Source: Deltaproteobacteria bacterium (lineage in GTDB: Bacteria; Desulfobacterota; Desulfarculia; Adiutricales; Adiutricaceae). Taken from it: 48,939 nt of DNA. This document shows, in pieces, positions 17,587 to 26,858 of this stretch (the first letter of the stretch is position 1; every line of letters begins with the position of its first letter). The stretch is from assembly GCA_031276865.1 (NCBI GenBank), contig JAISMF010000036.1, forward strand, positions 1 through 48,939, written 5' to 3'. The translations under genes and the position numbers were made by a program. The notes under the pieces were generated by a model, which was given only the letters and a program-made list of their open reading frames with translations, searched no databases and was not told where the DNA came from.

Positions 17587-17685
17587 ATGGCTAATTATAG
17601 TCCAAAAGACGTCCTTAACACCCATACGCAAACACTTTACGAAAATTTTCAATCTTTTTTGGAAGCGCTTCCAAGGTTCCCATGA
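17587..17685 (+). CDS. Short upstream ORF overlapping the ATPase-nuclease gene
   Basis: A 32-codon frame beginning ATGGCTAATTATAGTCC and ending at TGA in an ATGA overlap with the start of the downstream gene. The peptide (MANYSPKDVLNTHTQTL, then YENFQSFLEALPRFP) is amphipathic and helical in look. The ATGA overlap would allow translational coupling, so the ORF may set expression of the ATPase-nuclease or be a small partner. No family is recognised and no strong Shine-Dalgarno is visible, so it could be chance. Confidence 0.4.
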   Translation: MANYSPKDVLNTHTQTLYENFQSFLEALPRFP

Positions 17686-19283
17686 CTAATTCAACTATAA
17701 AGCATTTTAATACTACAGGACCATGCGTTCCATCAAAGCATTACATGCTGCCAGTATTACCGCGCATACAAGGCGTTGATGAAATGATTGAGGGCGAATA
17801 CTATTTTATCATCCATGCTCCAAGACAAAGCGGGAAGACAACGTATTTACAATATTTAACCAGAAGAATCAATTCTGAAGGAAATATGCACGCTCTAAAC
17901 TGTTCCTTAGCGACTTTAAAACGGGTGACGGACCGCGATGAAGCAATGACAACTATGGCGGCTCAACTAAATAGGGCTTTGAAAATTTCAGGGGTTGTCG
18001 CTTTTAAAAAATTAGCCTTTCCAGACGATTCGTTACCGCAGTCTGACGCGTCTGTAAAAATCAGCAATTTTTTAAATTATTTATCCGTTAAATTAGATAA
18101 AGACCTTATTGTTATTTTTGATGAAGCTGACAGTATGACAGAAATTCATCTCGTCACTTTTTTAGCGCAAATTCGAGACGGATATATTGAACGGAATGTA
18201 AGTCCAGAGTCCAAATTTCCTAGATCTATATTACTGGCGGGTATGAGGGACATCAGAGATTACTTGACCCAGGTTCGCTCCGATGAAACTTCATTGGGCC
18301 TCGCAAGTCCTTTCAACGTCAAGAAGGAAGCGTTAACTCTGGCCAATTTCACTAGAGAAGAAATAGGAACGCTCTATCGGCGGCACACTATGGCTAGTTG
18401 TCAAATTTTTGAGTCGGAGGCTGTGGATCGCGCTTGGCGCTGGTCGCAAGGACAACCTTGGCTCGTTAACGCTCTAGCTTATGAAAGTGTGGTTAAAATT
18501 CTAAAAAACGACTATACTAAGGCTGTAACAGCGGATATCCTGGATCAGGCCGTTGAAGCTCTTATTAAGAACAGACATACGCATATAGACTTTCTTTTGG
18601 AGCGTCTCAAGGAACCGAGAGTTATAAGAGTCATGGATTCCGTCTTTTCCGGTTCTAAGAGTAAAGTTTCAATCAACAGTGATGATCGTCAATATTGTAT
18701 CGATCTAGGATTGGTAGTTTTGGGTGAAGGTCAAAATTTACAACCTGCTAACGGAATTTATCAAGAAGTCATGTCTCGAGTATTAACAGATCCTGTTCAA
18801 TACGCTCTTGACGACTCAATTGTAAATAATAAATATTTTGACGGTCCTCTTATCCGGATTTCCGAGCTTTTAAAAGAATTTCAACAATATTGGCGACAAA
18901 ACGGGGACTCATTTACTAAACGCGGTAAAAGGCTGGATGTTTTTAAATACGATGAAGCGGTTCACGTTATGATGCTTTTCGCGTACGTGCTAAAAGCTTT
19001 AAATGGTAAAGCTAAAGTCTACCTTGAGTATGCGGAGGGAAGAGGGTATGTAGACATACGCGCGATATATAAAGACGCGCAATATTTAATTGAAGTCAAG
19101 ATGAAAGATAACTTCAAGAAAACTCAAGCCTTAAAACAAATTGCTAATAATTCAGATACTAGCGGAAAAAATGAAGCTTGGCTAGCTGTTTTTGATCGGG
19201 ATATGAATAAAGCATGGGATGACAAGATTACATGGGAGACGGTTCAAATTAATAAAATTACCATCCATATCGTAGGTTGTTGA
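17682..19283 (+). CDS. AAA-ATPase fused to a PD-(D/E)XK nuclease-like domain
   Basis: A 533-residue protein of the widespread AAA-like family beginning FNTTGPCVPSKHYMLP. Walker A is APRQSGKTT (46-54), Walker B is LIVIFDEAD (~143-151), and SQGQPWLVNALA (~264-275) is the helical lid typical of STAND-like ATPases. The C-terminal ~130 residues hold a PD-(D/E)XK pattern: Asp458 (GYVDIRA), Glu471 and Lys473 (LIEVKM). The protein ends with a conserved-looking GC. The role of this family is not established; mobile or defence-related nuclease activity is a guess. Moderately AT-rich compared with neighbours. It starts at ATG 17682 inside an ATGA overlap. A C-terminal remnant (37000-37431) and a decayed copy (48069 to the edge) lie in the same window. 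Confidence 0.85.
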   Translation: MTNSTIKHFNTTGPCVPSKHYMLPVLPRIQGVDEMIEGEYYFIIHAPRQSGKTTYLQYLTRRINSEGNMHALNCSLATLKRVTDRDEAMTTMAAQLNRALKISGVVAFKKLAFPDDSLPQSDASVKISNFLNYLSVKLDKDLIVIFDEADSMTEIHLVTFLAQIRDGYIERNVSPESKFPRSILLAGMRDIRDYLTQVRSDETSLGLASPFNVKKEALTLANFTREEIGTLYRRHTMASCQIFESEAVDRAWRWSQGQPWLVNALAYESVVKILKNDYTKAVTADILDQAVEALIKNRHTHIDFLLERLKEPRVIRVMDSVFSGSKSKVSINSDDRQYCIDLGLVVLGEGQNLQPANGIYQEVMSRVLTDPVQYALDDSIVNNKYFDGPLIRISELLKEFQQYWRQNGDSFTKRGKRLDVFKYDEAVHVMMLFAYVLKALNGKAKVYLEYAEGRGYVDIRAIYKDAQYLIEVKMKDNFKKTQALKQIANNSDTSGKNEAWLAVFDRDMNKAWDDKITWETVQINKITIHIVGC

Positions 19284-19942
19284 AATTATTGATCTCGCAG
19301 GGACGTAATTTATAAGCGAACGTAGTTGGCGGTTTATTTAATGATGTAATTGGCGCGCACGCGCAATAGTTTTTTAATATAACGCTCATGGAATGCCCGA
19401 GATCCTTCCGCAAGCGAGCGCTTGAAAGTTTTCATAACGCGTAACGCGGCCTATCCTCCAGTCCGCGCCGCTGATTTCCAAATAATCTCTCATTTTTTTC
19501 GGCGTAAATTTTTACCTTATTAGTTGAAACACGCCCCCGACCGACGCGTTTCGTTAAAAAGTCTTGAAATCGTGGAACATCCGCGGTTGAAATAAAATTT
19601 CGGGATAATGATTTTTTTCAAGACGCGCCTTTCTGTTCGGAATCGGGAATAATCCGACCTTCAACCTAAGGGACCGTGGCGAGCGGGCGTTTGATCCGTC
19701 TTTCCGAAAACACCCTCCCTAACCGGGTGAAAAAACGAATATCCAAGTCCTCGCCATCCTCCGATGACCCCTGGGCGGCGGATCGAGGACTATACGCTTA
19801 GACCCTTTCCGGGCGGACGCCCCGAAAAGCCCGGGATGGTCGAAAAAAAGCGAAAGGCTCTCCCGCGCTTTGGCGTCCGTCTAAATCCACCGCGAGGCGC
19901 AGGCCGCGAAACGCGCGCTCCCTAGACGCCGTTTATGAAGTT
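19284..19942. other. Gap without a recognisable gene
   Basis: Mixed-composition spacer between the ATPase-nuclease and the exporter gene, which point towards each other. No terminator with a clean T-tract and no conserved frame was found. Confidence 0.45.
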
Positions 19943-20809
19943 TCAGGGAACCCGGACTTCGCCGGCCTCCGCCGTTTTTTCCGGCTTCCTTCCCGACTTG
20001 CGGATTCCCCACAAGACGACCGCTCCGACGACGATCACGCCCCCGAGGGCGGCCACGGCCCCCGGCCTTTCCCCCAGGGCCAAAAGCACCCATACCGGAC
20101 CCAGGATGGGGTCCAGCATGGTTATCATGACGAGCTCGAGCGAGGTCGCGTGGGCCGAGACCTTCGCGTAGATGTAATAGGCGACGCCCACCTGGAAGAC
20201 GCCCAGCAAGGCGAGGCGTGAAAATCCCCCGGCGTCCGGAAAGGGCGCCCCGATGGCCCAGCATCCGCCGAGGAAGGTGAGGAAGTTGCCCGCTATCACG
20301 GCGGAGACCGGAAAGCGGCCGTGAATCTTTCGCAGGCACAACACCTGGGCGGCGAAGAAGATCCCGCTCACGACGGCGAGGAAGTCCCCTCCGAGTCCTC
20401 CGGCCCCCAGGCCCTCCCAAAAAAAGAGGAGCATCCCCAAAAAGATCGCTCCCATGTAGGCGAAGTCGGAGCCGGCGGTCCTCTCGCCCACGAAGAGATG
20501 GGCGAAGAGGCCCACCCACAAAGGCGCCGTGTACATGAGGACCATGCTGTTGGCGGCCGTCGTGCGCCCCAGGGAGCAGACGTAAAAGAATTCCGTGAGG
20601 GCCAGAAACAGTCCCGAGAGCCAGTGGATGGGCAGGAACTCGGAGCGCCTCAGGCCTCCGTTCATGACGAGCAGGGTGACGGTCGCGATGAGCCCCCTTA
20701 ACGAGGCGACGGCCATGGGGTTCCAGGAGACGCTTTTAACGAGGACCCCGGAGGAGCTCCACATAAGGGCGGTCAAGACGAGGAGGAAGAGGACTTTGGG
20801 GCGTGACAT
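19943..20809 (-). CDS. EamA/DMT-superfamily metabolite transporter
   Basis: Inner-membrane transporter of the drug/metabolite (EamA) superfamily, which usually exports amino acids or other small metabolites; the substrate cannot be told from sequence. The 288-residue protein has ten predicted helices in two EamA halves. The first starts LFLLVLTALMWSSSGVLVK and the second near GGDFLAVVSGIFFAAQVLC. MVLMYTAPLWVGLF and MITMLDPILGPVWVLLALGE are the conserved helix 4/9 features (xxxP with following gate residues). I prefer ATG 20809 to the upstream ATG at 20851, because the hydrophobic first helix then starts right after MSRPK. It is divergent from the tau operon. Confidence 0.9.
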   Translation of the reverse strand: MSRPKVLFLLVLTALMWSSSGVLVKSVSWNPMAVASLRGLIATVTLLVMNGGLRRSEFLPIHWLSGLFLALTEFFYVCSLGRTTAANSMVLMYTAPLWVGLFAHLFVGERTAGSDFAYMGAIFLGMLLFFWEGLGAGGLGGDFLAVVSGIFFAAQVLCLRKIHGRFPVSAVIAGNFLTFLGGCWAIGAPFPDAGGFSRLALLGVFQVGVAYYIYAKVSAHATSLELVMITMLDPILGPVWVLLALGERPGAVAALGGVIVVGAVVLWGIRKSGRKPEKTAEAGEVRVP

Positions 20810-21179
20810 GCGCTTTTCGAGGGTCCTTGGAAGAAAATACGCGCCGCCCAAAGGCGCCTGGGCGCGCCGGATTTAAAGGCCGGGAAAATTCAGGGGCGAT
20901 TGTACCACGCGGGGGAGCCCTCCTAAATCGCGCGGCGGATTTTTTTTACGGACCCCGCGCCCGCCTTCCGGAGGCGATCGTTTTCGGGTCGTTTTAGGCG
21001 GCCGATCCGCGTGGGCGGCCAGGCGCGCGCAGTTTATTAATTACCAAAACAAAACTCTAATCGGCGCCGTCTTTATATAGCCCGGAGTCGAGAGTCGCGG
21101 AGCCGAAAAAAAAACTTGCTTTTTCGAAGGGAATTGTAAGATACTTGCCAAATCGACGGCGCAGCCGATTCCAAAAGGA

Positions 21180-21213
21180 AAGGCCGCGGACTTATAAAGT
21201 CCGCGGCCTTTTT
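21180..21213 (+). terminator. Strong intrinsic terminator in the tau leader
   Basis: AAGGCCGCGGACT, a TATAA loop and AGTCCGCGGCCTT form a perfect 13-bp stem followed by TTT and, after CG, TTTT. It lies about 100 bp before tauC and well away from the divergent eamA start, so it ends either a short leader RNA or blocks read-through into tauC. A smaller stem (AATCG...CGATT) lies just before it at about 21153-21172. The remainder of the gap 20810-21309 shows nothing else. Confidence 0.85.
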
Positions 21214-21309
21214 CGTTTTCCGTCCCGAGGCGGCGTTCTCCCGCCGCCTAGACGATTCAGGTTCTTCCGACCCTTCACGGGGCGGAAGGGATAAGCCCGC
21301 GGCGTTCGC

Positions 21310-22176
21310 ATGGGGTTTAGGCGTATGGGTTTGAAAGAAGAGAGGCCGAAATCCGGAACGGATCCGGAGCGCCCCCGGCGTCCCGGGCGGAGGAAGCCCC
21401 GGGGGACCCTTTTCTACTCCCTCGTGTCCGCGTCGACGGTCGCCCTGCTCTTCCTCTGCTGGCATCTGGCCTCCCTCTGGCGGCTCGTCAATCCGGCCTT
21501 CCTCCCCTCCCCGGGCGAGGTCTGGGACGCCTTCGCGGAGCTTCTGCGCTACGACTACAAGGGCGTCTCCCTGGAGAGGCACATCCTAACCAGCCTTAAA
21601 AGGCTCTTCCTGGCCTTGGGCGCGTCCCTTTGCGTGGCCGTGCCCCTGGGTCTCGCGGCCGGCACCTCCAGGCTGGTCAGGGCCGTGATCGACCCCGTGA
21701 TCGAGTTTTATCGCCCGCTTCCGCCCCTCGCCTACTACACCCTCCTCGTGTTGTTCATGGGGATAGGAGACGAGTCCAAGGTGACGCTCCTTTTTTTAAG
21801 CGCCTTCGCCCCGCTCTTAATCGGCATCACCTTCGCCGTGCAGAGGATCCCGGAAGACCGCCTCCGGGCGGCCCGCAGCCTCGGCGCCAAGGGTCCCAGG
21901 CTCCTTTGGAACGTCGTTTTGCCCTCGTGTCTGCCGGACATCCTCACCTGTTTTCGGACCTCCACCGGGCTCGCCTACGCCACCTTGGTGGCGGCCGAGA
22001 TGGTGGCCGCCGTCTCCGGCCTGGGCTGGCTCGTTTTGGACGCGTCGAAGTTTTTACGAAACGACATCGTCTTCGCCGGAATAATCATCCTAGGCGTCAT
22101 CGCCATCTTGATGGACGTGGTCCTGCGGCGCCTCACCCGCTGGGTGTCGCCCTGGCTCGAGCGCGAGGCGCCTTGA
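21310..22176 (+). CDS. tauC: Taurine/sulfonate-type ABC transporter permease
   Basis: Inner-membrane permease (288 residues) that forms the channel for substrate delivered by the binding protein at 22472-23494. Six hydrophobic segments are visible, starting with YSLVSASTVALLFLCWHLAS (~36-55). The cytoplasmic EAA loop reads DRLRAARSLGAKG (~181-193), where the ATPase docks. The short charged, Pro/Arg-rich N-terminus is variable in this family. An internal ATG at 21325 is a possible alternative start. It is the first gene of a tauC-tauA-tauB set, with 295 bp to tauA that include a weak GC hairpin near 22290-22320. Confidence 0.9.
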   Translation: MGFRRMGLKEERPKSGTDPERPRRPGRRKPRGTLFYSLVSASTVALLFLCWHLASLWRLVNPAFLPSPGEVWDAFAELLRYDYKGVSLERHILTSLKRLFLALGASLCVAVPLGLAAGTSRLVRAVIDPVIEFYRPLPPLAYYTLLVLFMGIGDESKVTLLFLSAFAPLLIGITFAVQRIPEDRLRAARSLGAKGPRLLWNVVLPSCLPDILTCFRTSTGLAYATLVAAEMVAAVSGLGWLVLDASKFLRNDIVFAGIIILGVIAILMDVVLRRLTRWVSPWLEREAP

Positions 22177-22471
22177 GACGACCTTGGACCTTCGCCTTTA
22201 TTCGGCGTAACGACGCCCGCCGTGAAAATCTTCGGACAATCCCGAGGCGGGGCGCGCGGCGGGGCGGTCGTTTGGATGAAATCAATCCATAGACGGCGCG
22301 TAAATACGCCGGGGGTTTTTATTCCGACTTTCCGCGCTTTCGCTAAGCTTCCGCCAATCATTTTCCGGGGCCGCCTTCCCATCCGAAAACGCCCCCGCCC
22401 CGCTTTTGGTCCGGACTTTGGATCGTCTTTTTATTTCGAAACGTATTTCGCCACTTAACGGAGAATAATTT

Positions 22472-23494
22472 ATGACCCGCGTCTCATCGGCCCTTTCGGC
22501 CTTCGGGCTTTTCTGGGCCTTGGCCCTCCCGCTCCTTTTCGCCCTTCCCGGGACATCCTTCGCCGACGACCCCAAGGTCATCAGAATCGGCTACTTCCAG
22601 TCCCCCAACGGGGAGCTCCTGGCCAAGGGCCAGGGACAGCTCAAAAAGCGCTTTCCCGACACCGAAATCCAATACGTCAAGTTCGACGTGGGTAGGGACG
22701 TCATCGCCGCCATCTCGGGCGGCTCGCTCGACATCGGAATCATAGGCACCCCGCCGGGAACCGCCGGGCTCGTGAACGGGATCCCCTACAAGATCTTCTT
22801 TCTCCACGACATAGTCGGGGAAAGCGAGGCCCTCGTGGTGAAGAATTCCTCGGGAATCGATTCGATCAAGGACGTGGTGGGGAAGACCATCGCCAGCCCC
22901 TTCGGATCCACCTCGCACTTCAGCCTGCTTTCCGCCCTCAAGCAGAACGGAATCGATCCCAAGGACGTTAAGATAATCGACATAACCGGCCAGGAGGTCA
23001 TCGCCGCCTGGTCCCGGGGCGACATCGACGGGGCCTACATTTGGCAGCCCAGCCAGGCGACGCTTTTGGCCGACGGCGGCAAGGTCGTCATATCCTCCCG
23101 CGAGGTGGCCGCGAAGGGCGGCATCACGGGCGAGTTCGGCATCGTCCACGACGATTTCTACAAGGCGCATCCCGAGGTGGTCAAGGCCTACGTGGACATC
23201 CTCGACCAGGCCGCGAAGGAGTACAACGCCGCCAGCCCCGAGACCGTGGCCATCATGGCCAAGGAGCTGGGACTCTCCGAAGACGAGACCCGTAAGGTCA
23301 TGGCCCAGTTAATCGTCCTCGACAAGGCCGACCAGAAGGATCCGCGCTACATCGGCACCACCGCCCATCCCGGCGCCCTCGCGGACCTCTTGAAGGACAA
23401 CGCGGACTTCCTTTTGGCCGACAGATCCTTGAAGAGCTCGCCGCCTAAGGAGTTTTTCCAGCCCTACATCCTCACCGAACTCTACGACGACTGA
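22472..23494 (+). CDS. tauA: Taurine-type periplasmic substrate-binding protein
   Basis: Exported solute-binding protein of 340 residues with a signal peptide (1-31, ending GTSFA). It closely follows the TauA/SsuA pattern. ESEALVVKN is near 122-130; GKTIASPFGSTSHFSLLSAL, near 139-158, is the phosphate-like anion loop. AAWSRGDIDGAYIWQPS is near 179-195. Taurine or a related sulfonate is the likely ligand; other small sulfonates cannot be excluded. ATG 22472 follows GGAGA. A strong hairpin directly after the gene fits the common need for more binding protein than transporter. Confidence 0.92.
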   Translation: MTRVSSALSAFGLFWALALPLLFALPGTSFADDPKVIRIGYFQSPNGELLAKGQGQLKKRFPDTEIQYVKFDVGRDVIAAISGGSLDIGIIGTPPGTAGLVNGIPYKIFFLHDIVGESEALVVKNSSGIDSIKDVVGKTIASPFGSTSHFSLLSALKQNGIDPKDVKIIDITGQEVIAAWSRGDIDGAYIWQPSQATLLADGGKVVISSREVAAKGGITGEFGIVHDDFYKAHPEVVKAYVDILDQAAKEYNAASPETVAIMAKELGLSEDETRKVMAQLIVLDKADQKDPRYIGTTAHPGALADLLKDNADFLLADRSLKSSPPKEFFQPYILTELYDD

Positions 23495-23528
23495 GAAAGG
23501 TTTTTCAACTCGTTTTCCCACGGGCCGA

Positions 23529-23565
23529 GGCGCCCCCCGACTTTAGAAACGTCGGAGGGGGCGCC
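23529..23565 (+). other. Intercistronic hairpin between tauA and tauB
   Basis: GGCGCCCCCCGAC pairs with GTCGGAGGGGGCGCC around a 9-base loop, with a small bulge. There is no T-tract. Such stems commonly protect the 3' end of a binding-protein message from nucleases so that it outlasts the distal gene; that role is inferred here. Confidence 0.7.
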
Positions 23566-23582
23566 CCCGCCGATAAGCGTTT

Positions 23583-24506
23583 ATGACCCTCACGCCATCC
23601 TTCTCGGCCGATTCCCCGCCTCCCGGACCCTCGGAAGATCCCTTCGCCGAGGCCGCCGCCCGGGAGGCCGCGAAAAACGGCCTCGAACCCCTACACGAAT
23701 CCTACCGGCGAACGGAGCGGGACGACGGCGTCCCGGCGGCCGAGCTCCTTAAGGTGTCCTTAAGCTACCAAAACGGCAAAACCCGAACGACGGTCCTCTC
23801 CGAGATCGACCTGCGGCTCTGGGACGAGGACTTCGTCTGCGTCATGGGGCCCTCGGGCTGCGGTAAGACCACCCTTCTAAACGTCCTGGCGGGCTACGCC
23901 GCCGACATCCAAGGCGAGGCCCTGGTGGACGGAAAGCCCCACCTGGGGCCCGACCCCAGCGTGGGGGTGGTCTTCCAGGCCCCCAACCTCTTTCCCTGGC
24001 TTTCGGCCGAGGGAAACATCGGCTTCGGGCTCAAAATGAAGAAGCTCCCGAAAGAGGCCATCCGGGTCCGGACGCGGGAGCTTCTGGAGCTCATAGGTTT
24101 GGAGAACGCCGCGAAGCTTCTCCCGCACCAAATGTCCGGGGGCATGCGCCAGAGGGTCTCCATCGCCCGGGCCCTCGCGGTGGATTCCCGGCTGGTCCTT
24201 TTAGACGAGCCCTTCAGCGCCCTGGACGCCATGACCCGGGACGCGATGCAAAAGCACCTCCACGCCATCTGGAGGCGCGCCGGACGCTGCTTCTTCTTCA
24301 TCACCCACGACATCGGCGAGGCCCTGCTCCTCGCGAACCGCCTCATCGTCATGAGCGCCTCGCCGGGGCGGATCGCGGCCGATTTCAAAAACCCCCTCCG
24401 GGAGGAGGCGGGGCGGGATTTCGAGGCCGTCCGGGCCGACCCCAGGCTTCCCCTCCTCCGGGCGGAGATTCTGGACATGATCCAGGGAAACAGCCTCGTC
24501 ATCTAA
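23583..24506 (+). CDS. tauB: Taurine/sulfonate-type ABC transporter ATPase
   Basis: Cytoplasmic ATPase of 307 residues that powers the TauC/TauA transporter. Walker A is GPSGCGKTT (89-97), the Q-loop is in VFQAPNLFPWLS, the signature is MSGGMRQRVSIARAL and Walker B is LVLLDEPFSALD, with the switch His in FITHDIGEAL. TauB/SsuB proteins are usually ~255 residues; here an acidic N-terminal extension of about 50 residues precedes the nucleotide-binding domain. The ATG at 23583 has little Shine-Dalgarno. Starting at an internal codon is possible but the frame is rich in host-like codons from the beginning. Confidence 0.9.
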   Translation: MTLTPSFSADSPPPGPSEDPFAEAAAREAAKNGLEPLHESYRRTERDDGVPAAELLKVSLSYQNGKTRTTVLSEIDLRLWDEDFVCVMGPSGCGKTTLLNVLAGYAADIQGEALVDGKPHLGPDPSVGVVFQAPNLFPWLSAEGNIGFGLKMKKLPKEAIRVRTRELLELIGLENAAKLLPHQMSGGMRQRVSIARALAVDSRLVLLDEPFSALDAMTRDAMQKHLHAIWRRAGRCFFFITHDIGEALLLANRLIVMSASPGRIAADFKNPLREEAGRDFEAVRADPRLPLLRAEILDMIQGNSLVI

Positions 24507-24794
24507 AAGACGCCGAAAACTTAACGCCCGCGCGCCCCCCCTGGACGATCTTGGCGTATCGCTCCGGCGGATGAAATAATTTATATCGCCGGTCAAGGTC
24601 CATGACATGACATGACATGGCTTGGCCGCTTCCAAGATTTAAGCGGCGAAGCGATAAGATTAAAAACACCCGTCACCCTCTATAACCATTATAATGAATC
24701 CCCACGCGGCGTAAAATTTCGTCCGCTTTGCGTTTTTTACTTTTCACGCGGCGCGCGGGGATCGAACTTCAATTTCCTTTAAGGACCGAACACC

Positions 24795-26669
24795 ATGCCG
24801 AAAGCCAAAAGGGCGGCCCTCGTGGGCTTCGACTGCGCCATTCCCAAACGCCTAAGGGCTTTGATCGGGGAAGGCGCGCTCCCCAACTTCGAAAAATTCC
24901 TCCAAGAGGGCGTCGACTTCACCGAGGGCTACAACCTCCCCACCGTCACCCCGCCCTCCTGGGCCACCATCGCCACCGGAGCCTGGCCCCGCACCCACGG
25001 GGTGGAGGACTATTACTACTACGTGGAGGGAAGACCCCTCCCGCAGAGGGAGACCGTCCAGGCCTTCGGCTCGGACATCTTGAAGGCCGAGACCATCTGG
25101 GACCGCTGGGATCGGGCCGGAAAAAGGTCTTTGGTGGTTAACTACCCCATGTCCTGGCCCAGCCGGATGAAGCGGGGCGTCATGGTCATGGGGGAGGGCA
25201 TCTCGCCGGCCGAAAGGCGCTATATGCAGAGGAGCAACGCCCACCTGGAATATCTCGCGGGCGAGGGGGCCCTCTCCACCGAAAATTTCGGCCAAGGCAC
25301 CAAGGTGGAGTTTAAGAGGGCGAAAGACTGGGCGAACCTTCCCGCGGGAAGGGCCTTCGCGGAGTTCGCCGCCGAGGTGGTCTTCCGGGAGTCGGCCGTC
25401 CCCCTCGCCCCGGCGACCTGGCACGGGCTCGCCTGGGACGAGTCCGGAAAGGGCTTCGACCGCTTCGCGCTCGCCCCGGAAAAGGACTTCCAGAAGGCCT
25501 TCTTCACCCTTTCCCAAGGCGAGTGGTCCGGGCCCGTGGAGCTGGACTTCCGGTCGCGGGAGGGGGATCGCCTGGAAAAGGGCGTCTTTAGGGCCAAGCT
25601 TTTGGAAATCGCGGGAGATCTGGACGTCTTCACCCTCTACCTCTCGGGGATCTCCGGCCGCACGGGCATCGTTCATCCGCCGGAGGCGGGAGGGAAGGTG
25701 GACTTTTCCGGCGTGATCACCGCGAACGACATCGGGCTCGTCGCCTATCTGGGCGGAATCATCGACCAGGACACCGTCTTGGATCTAGCGAAGTTCCATT
25801 CGGAGTGGCTCACCCGGGTGGCGGAGAACCTCCTTTCCAGCTACTCCGACTGGGACCTCTTCTACCTCCACTCGCATCCCGTCGACTGGTTCTACCACGG
25901 CTTTTTGGGAGACATGGAATCCAAGGATCCGAAAACCAGAGAGAAGGCCCTGAAGCTCGAGCGGGAGATCTACCGCGTCGAGGATAGGTTCCTGGGCCGC
26001 CTCCTCAAGGTCTTCGGGGACGACACCATCGTCTGCGTCTGCTCGGACCACGGGGCCACGGCCCCGGGACCCATCTTGAACACGGCCGAGGCCCTGGCCG
26101 CCCACGGACTCTGCTCGTACGTGAAAAAGCCCTCGACCAACTACTACGACATCTACGAGGAATCCGAGGGCTACGGCTACGAGCTCGTCTTGGAAAAGTC
26201 CCAGGCCGTCCCCCAGAAGTACATGTTCGTCTACGTGAACCTGGAAGGGCGCTACCCGGGCGGAATCGTCAAGGCCGAAGACTACGAAAAGGTGAGGGCC
26301 GGAATAATCGACGCCCTTTTGGACTACCGCCACCCCGATACCGGAGAGCGTCCGGTCCTTCTGGCCGTCAAAAAGGAGGACGCCCGGGTCTTCGGCATGG
26401 GGGGGATCCAGGCCGGAGACGTCGTCTACGCCCTGAAACCCGAGTACATGGCCGAACACGGCTACGGCTTTCCCACCGGGGAGGCGGGACTCGGCACTTT
26501 AAGAAACGTCCTCATGTTCAAGGGCCCCGGCGTCAAAAAGGGCTTCACGTACGAAAGGCCGCGCTGGCTCGCGGACATAGTCCCCACCCTCTGCGCCGCG
26601 ACCGGAAACCCCGTCCCCCGCGACTGCGAGGGGGCCGTCATCTACCAGATTTTCGACGACTTCGACTAA
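24795..26669 (+). CDS. Alkaline-phosphatase-superfamily phosphodiesterase/nucleotide pyrophosphatase
   Basis: A 624-residue metal-dependent hydrolase of the type I phosphodiesterase/nucleotide pyrophosphatase group. The first metal Asp is in VGFDCAIP (Asp13). The nucleophile is Thr52 in PTVTPPSWATIATGAW. Metal ligands follow in HSHPVDWFYHGF (~360-370) and CSDHGAT (~416-422). The substrate is not known; phosphodiester or pyrophosphate bonds are typical, and no export signal is visible. ATG 24795 follows AAGGA. It lies 288 bp after tauB on the same strand but probably has its own transcript. No rRNA or tRNA lies in the spacer, which has only a short ATGAC microsatellite near 24600. Confidence 0.88.
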   Translation: MPKAKRAALVGFDCAIPKRLRALIGEGALPNFEKFLQEGVDFTEGYNLPTVTPPSWATIATGAWPRTHGVEDYYYYVEGRPLPQRETVQAFGSDILKAETIWDRWDRAGKRSLVVNYPMSWPSRMKRGVMVMGEGISPAERRYMQRSNAHLEYLAGEGALSTENFGQGTKVEFKRAKDWANLPAGRAFAEFAAEVVFRESAVPLAPATWHGLAWDESGKGFDRFALAPEKDFQKAFFTLSQGEWSGPVELDFRSREGDRLEKGVFRAKLLEIAGDLDVFTLYLSGISGRTGIVHPPEAGGKVDFSGVITANDIGLVAYLGGIIDQDTVLDLAKFHSEWLTRVAENLLSSYSDWDLFYLHSHPVDWFYHGFLGDMESKDPKTREKALKLEREIYRVEDRFLGRLLKVFGDDTIVCVCSDHGATAPGPILNTAEALAAHGLCSYVKKPSTNYYDIYEESEGYGYELVLEKSQAVPQKYMFVYVNLEGRYPGGIVKAEDYEKVRAGIIDALLDYRHPDTGERPVLLAVKKEDARVFGMGGIQAGDVVYALKPEYMAEHGYGFPTGEAGLGTLRNVLMFKGPGVKKGFTYERPRWLADIVPTLCAATGNPVPRDCEGAVIYQIFDDFD

Positions 26670-26687
26670 TTTCCAGGACTCGGGCTA

Positions 26688-26845
26688 AGACTTGGAATAA
26701 TTTCTAAAACTTGGTCTAACATTTATAAAAATTTATATTGTTGGACCAAGATTTAGAATATTTACTATTGCTTGGATAATGTTTAGAATAATTACTATTT
26801 TTTAGACTAATATTTAGAGTAATTATTAAGACTTGGACTAATTTT
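26688..26845. repeat. About five degenerate 30-bp AT-rich tandem repeats
   Basis: The gap between the phosphodiesterase and the next gene is built of ~30-bp units around TTGGACTAA followed by TTTAGAATAATTACTATT. Examples start near 26700, 26730, 26760, 26790 and 26825. They contain stops in all frames. The array ends 13 bp before the next start codon, so it may hold repeated protein-binding sites or the promoter. Confidence 0.8.
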
Positions 26846-26858
26846 CCACAGGTGTGAG

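Noticed and set aside
24598..24620. ATGAC microsatellite before the phosphodiesterase gene
   Set aside because: Only three to four 5-bp units; no sign of function.
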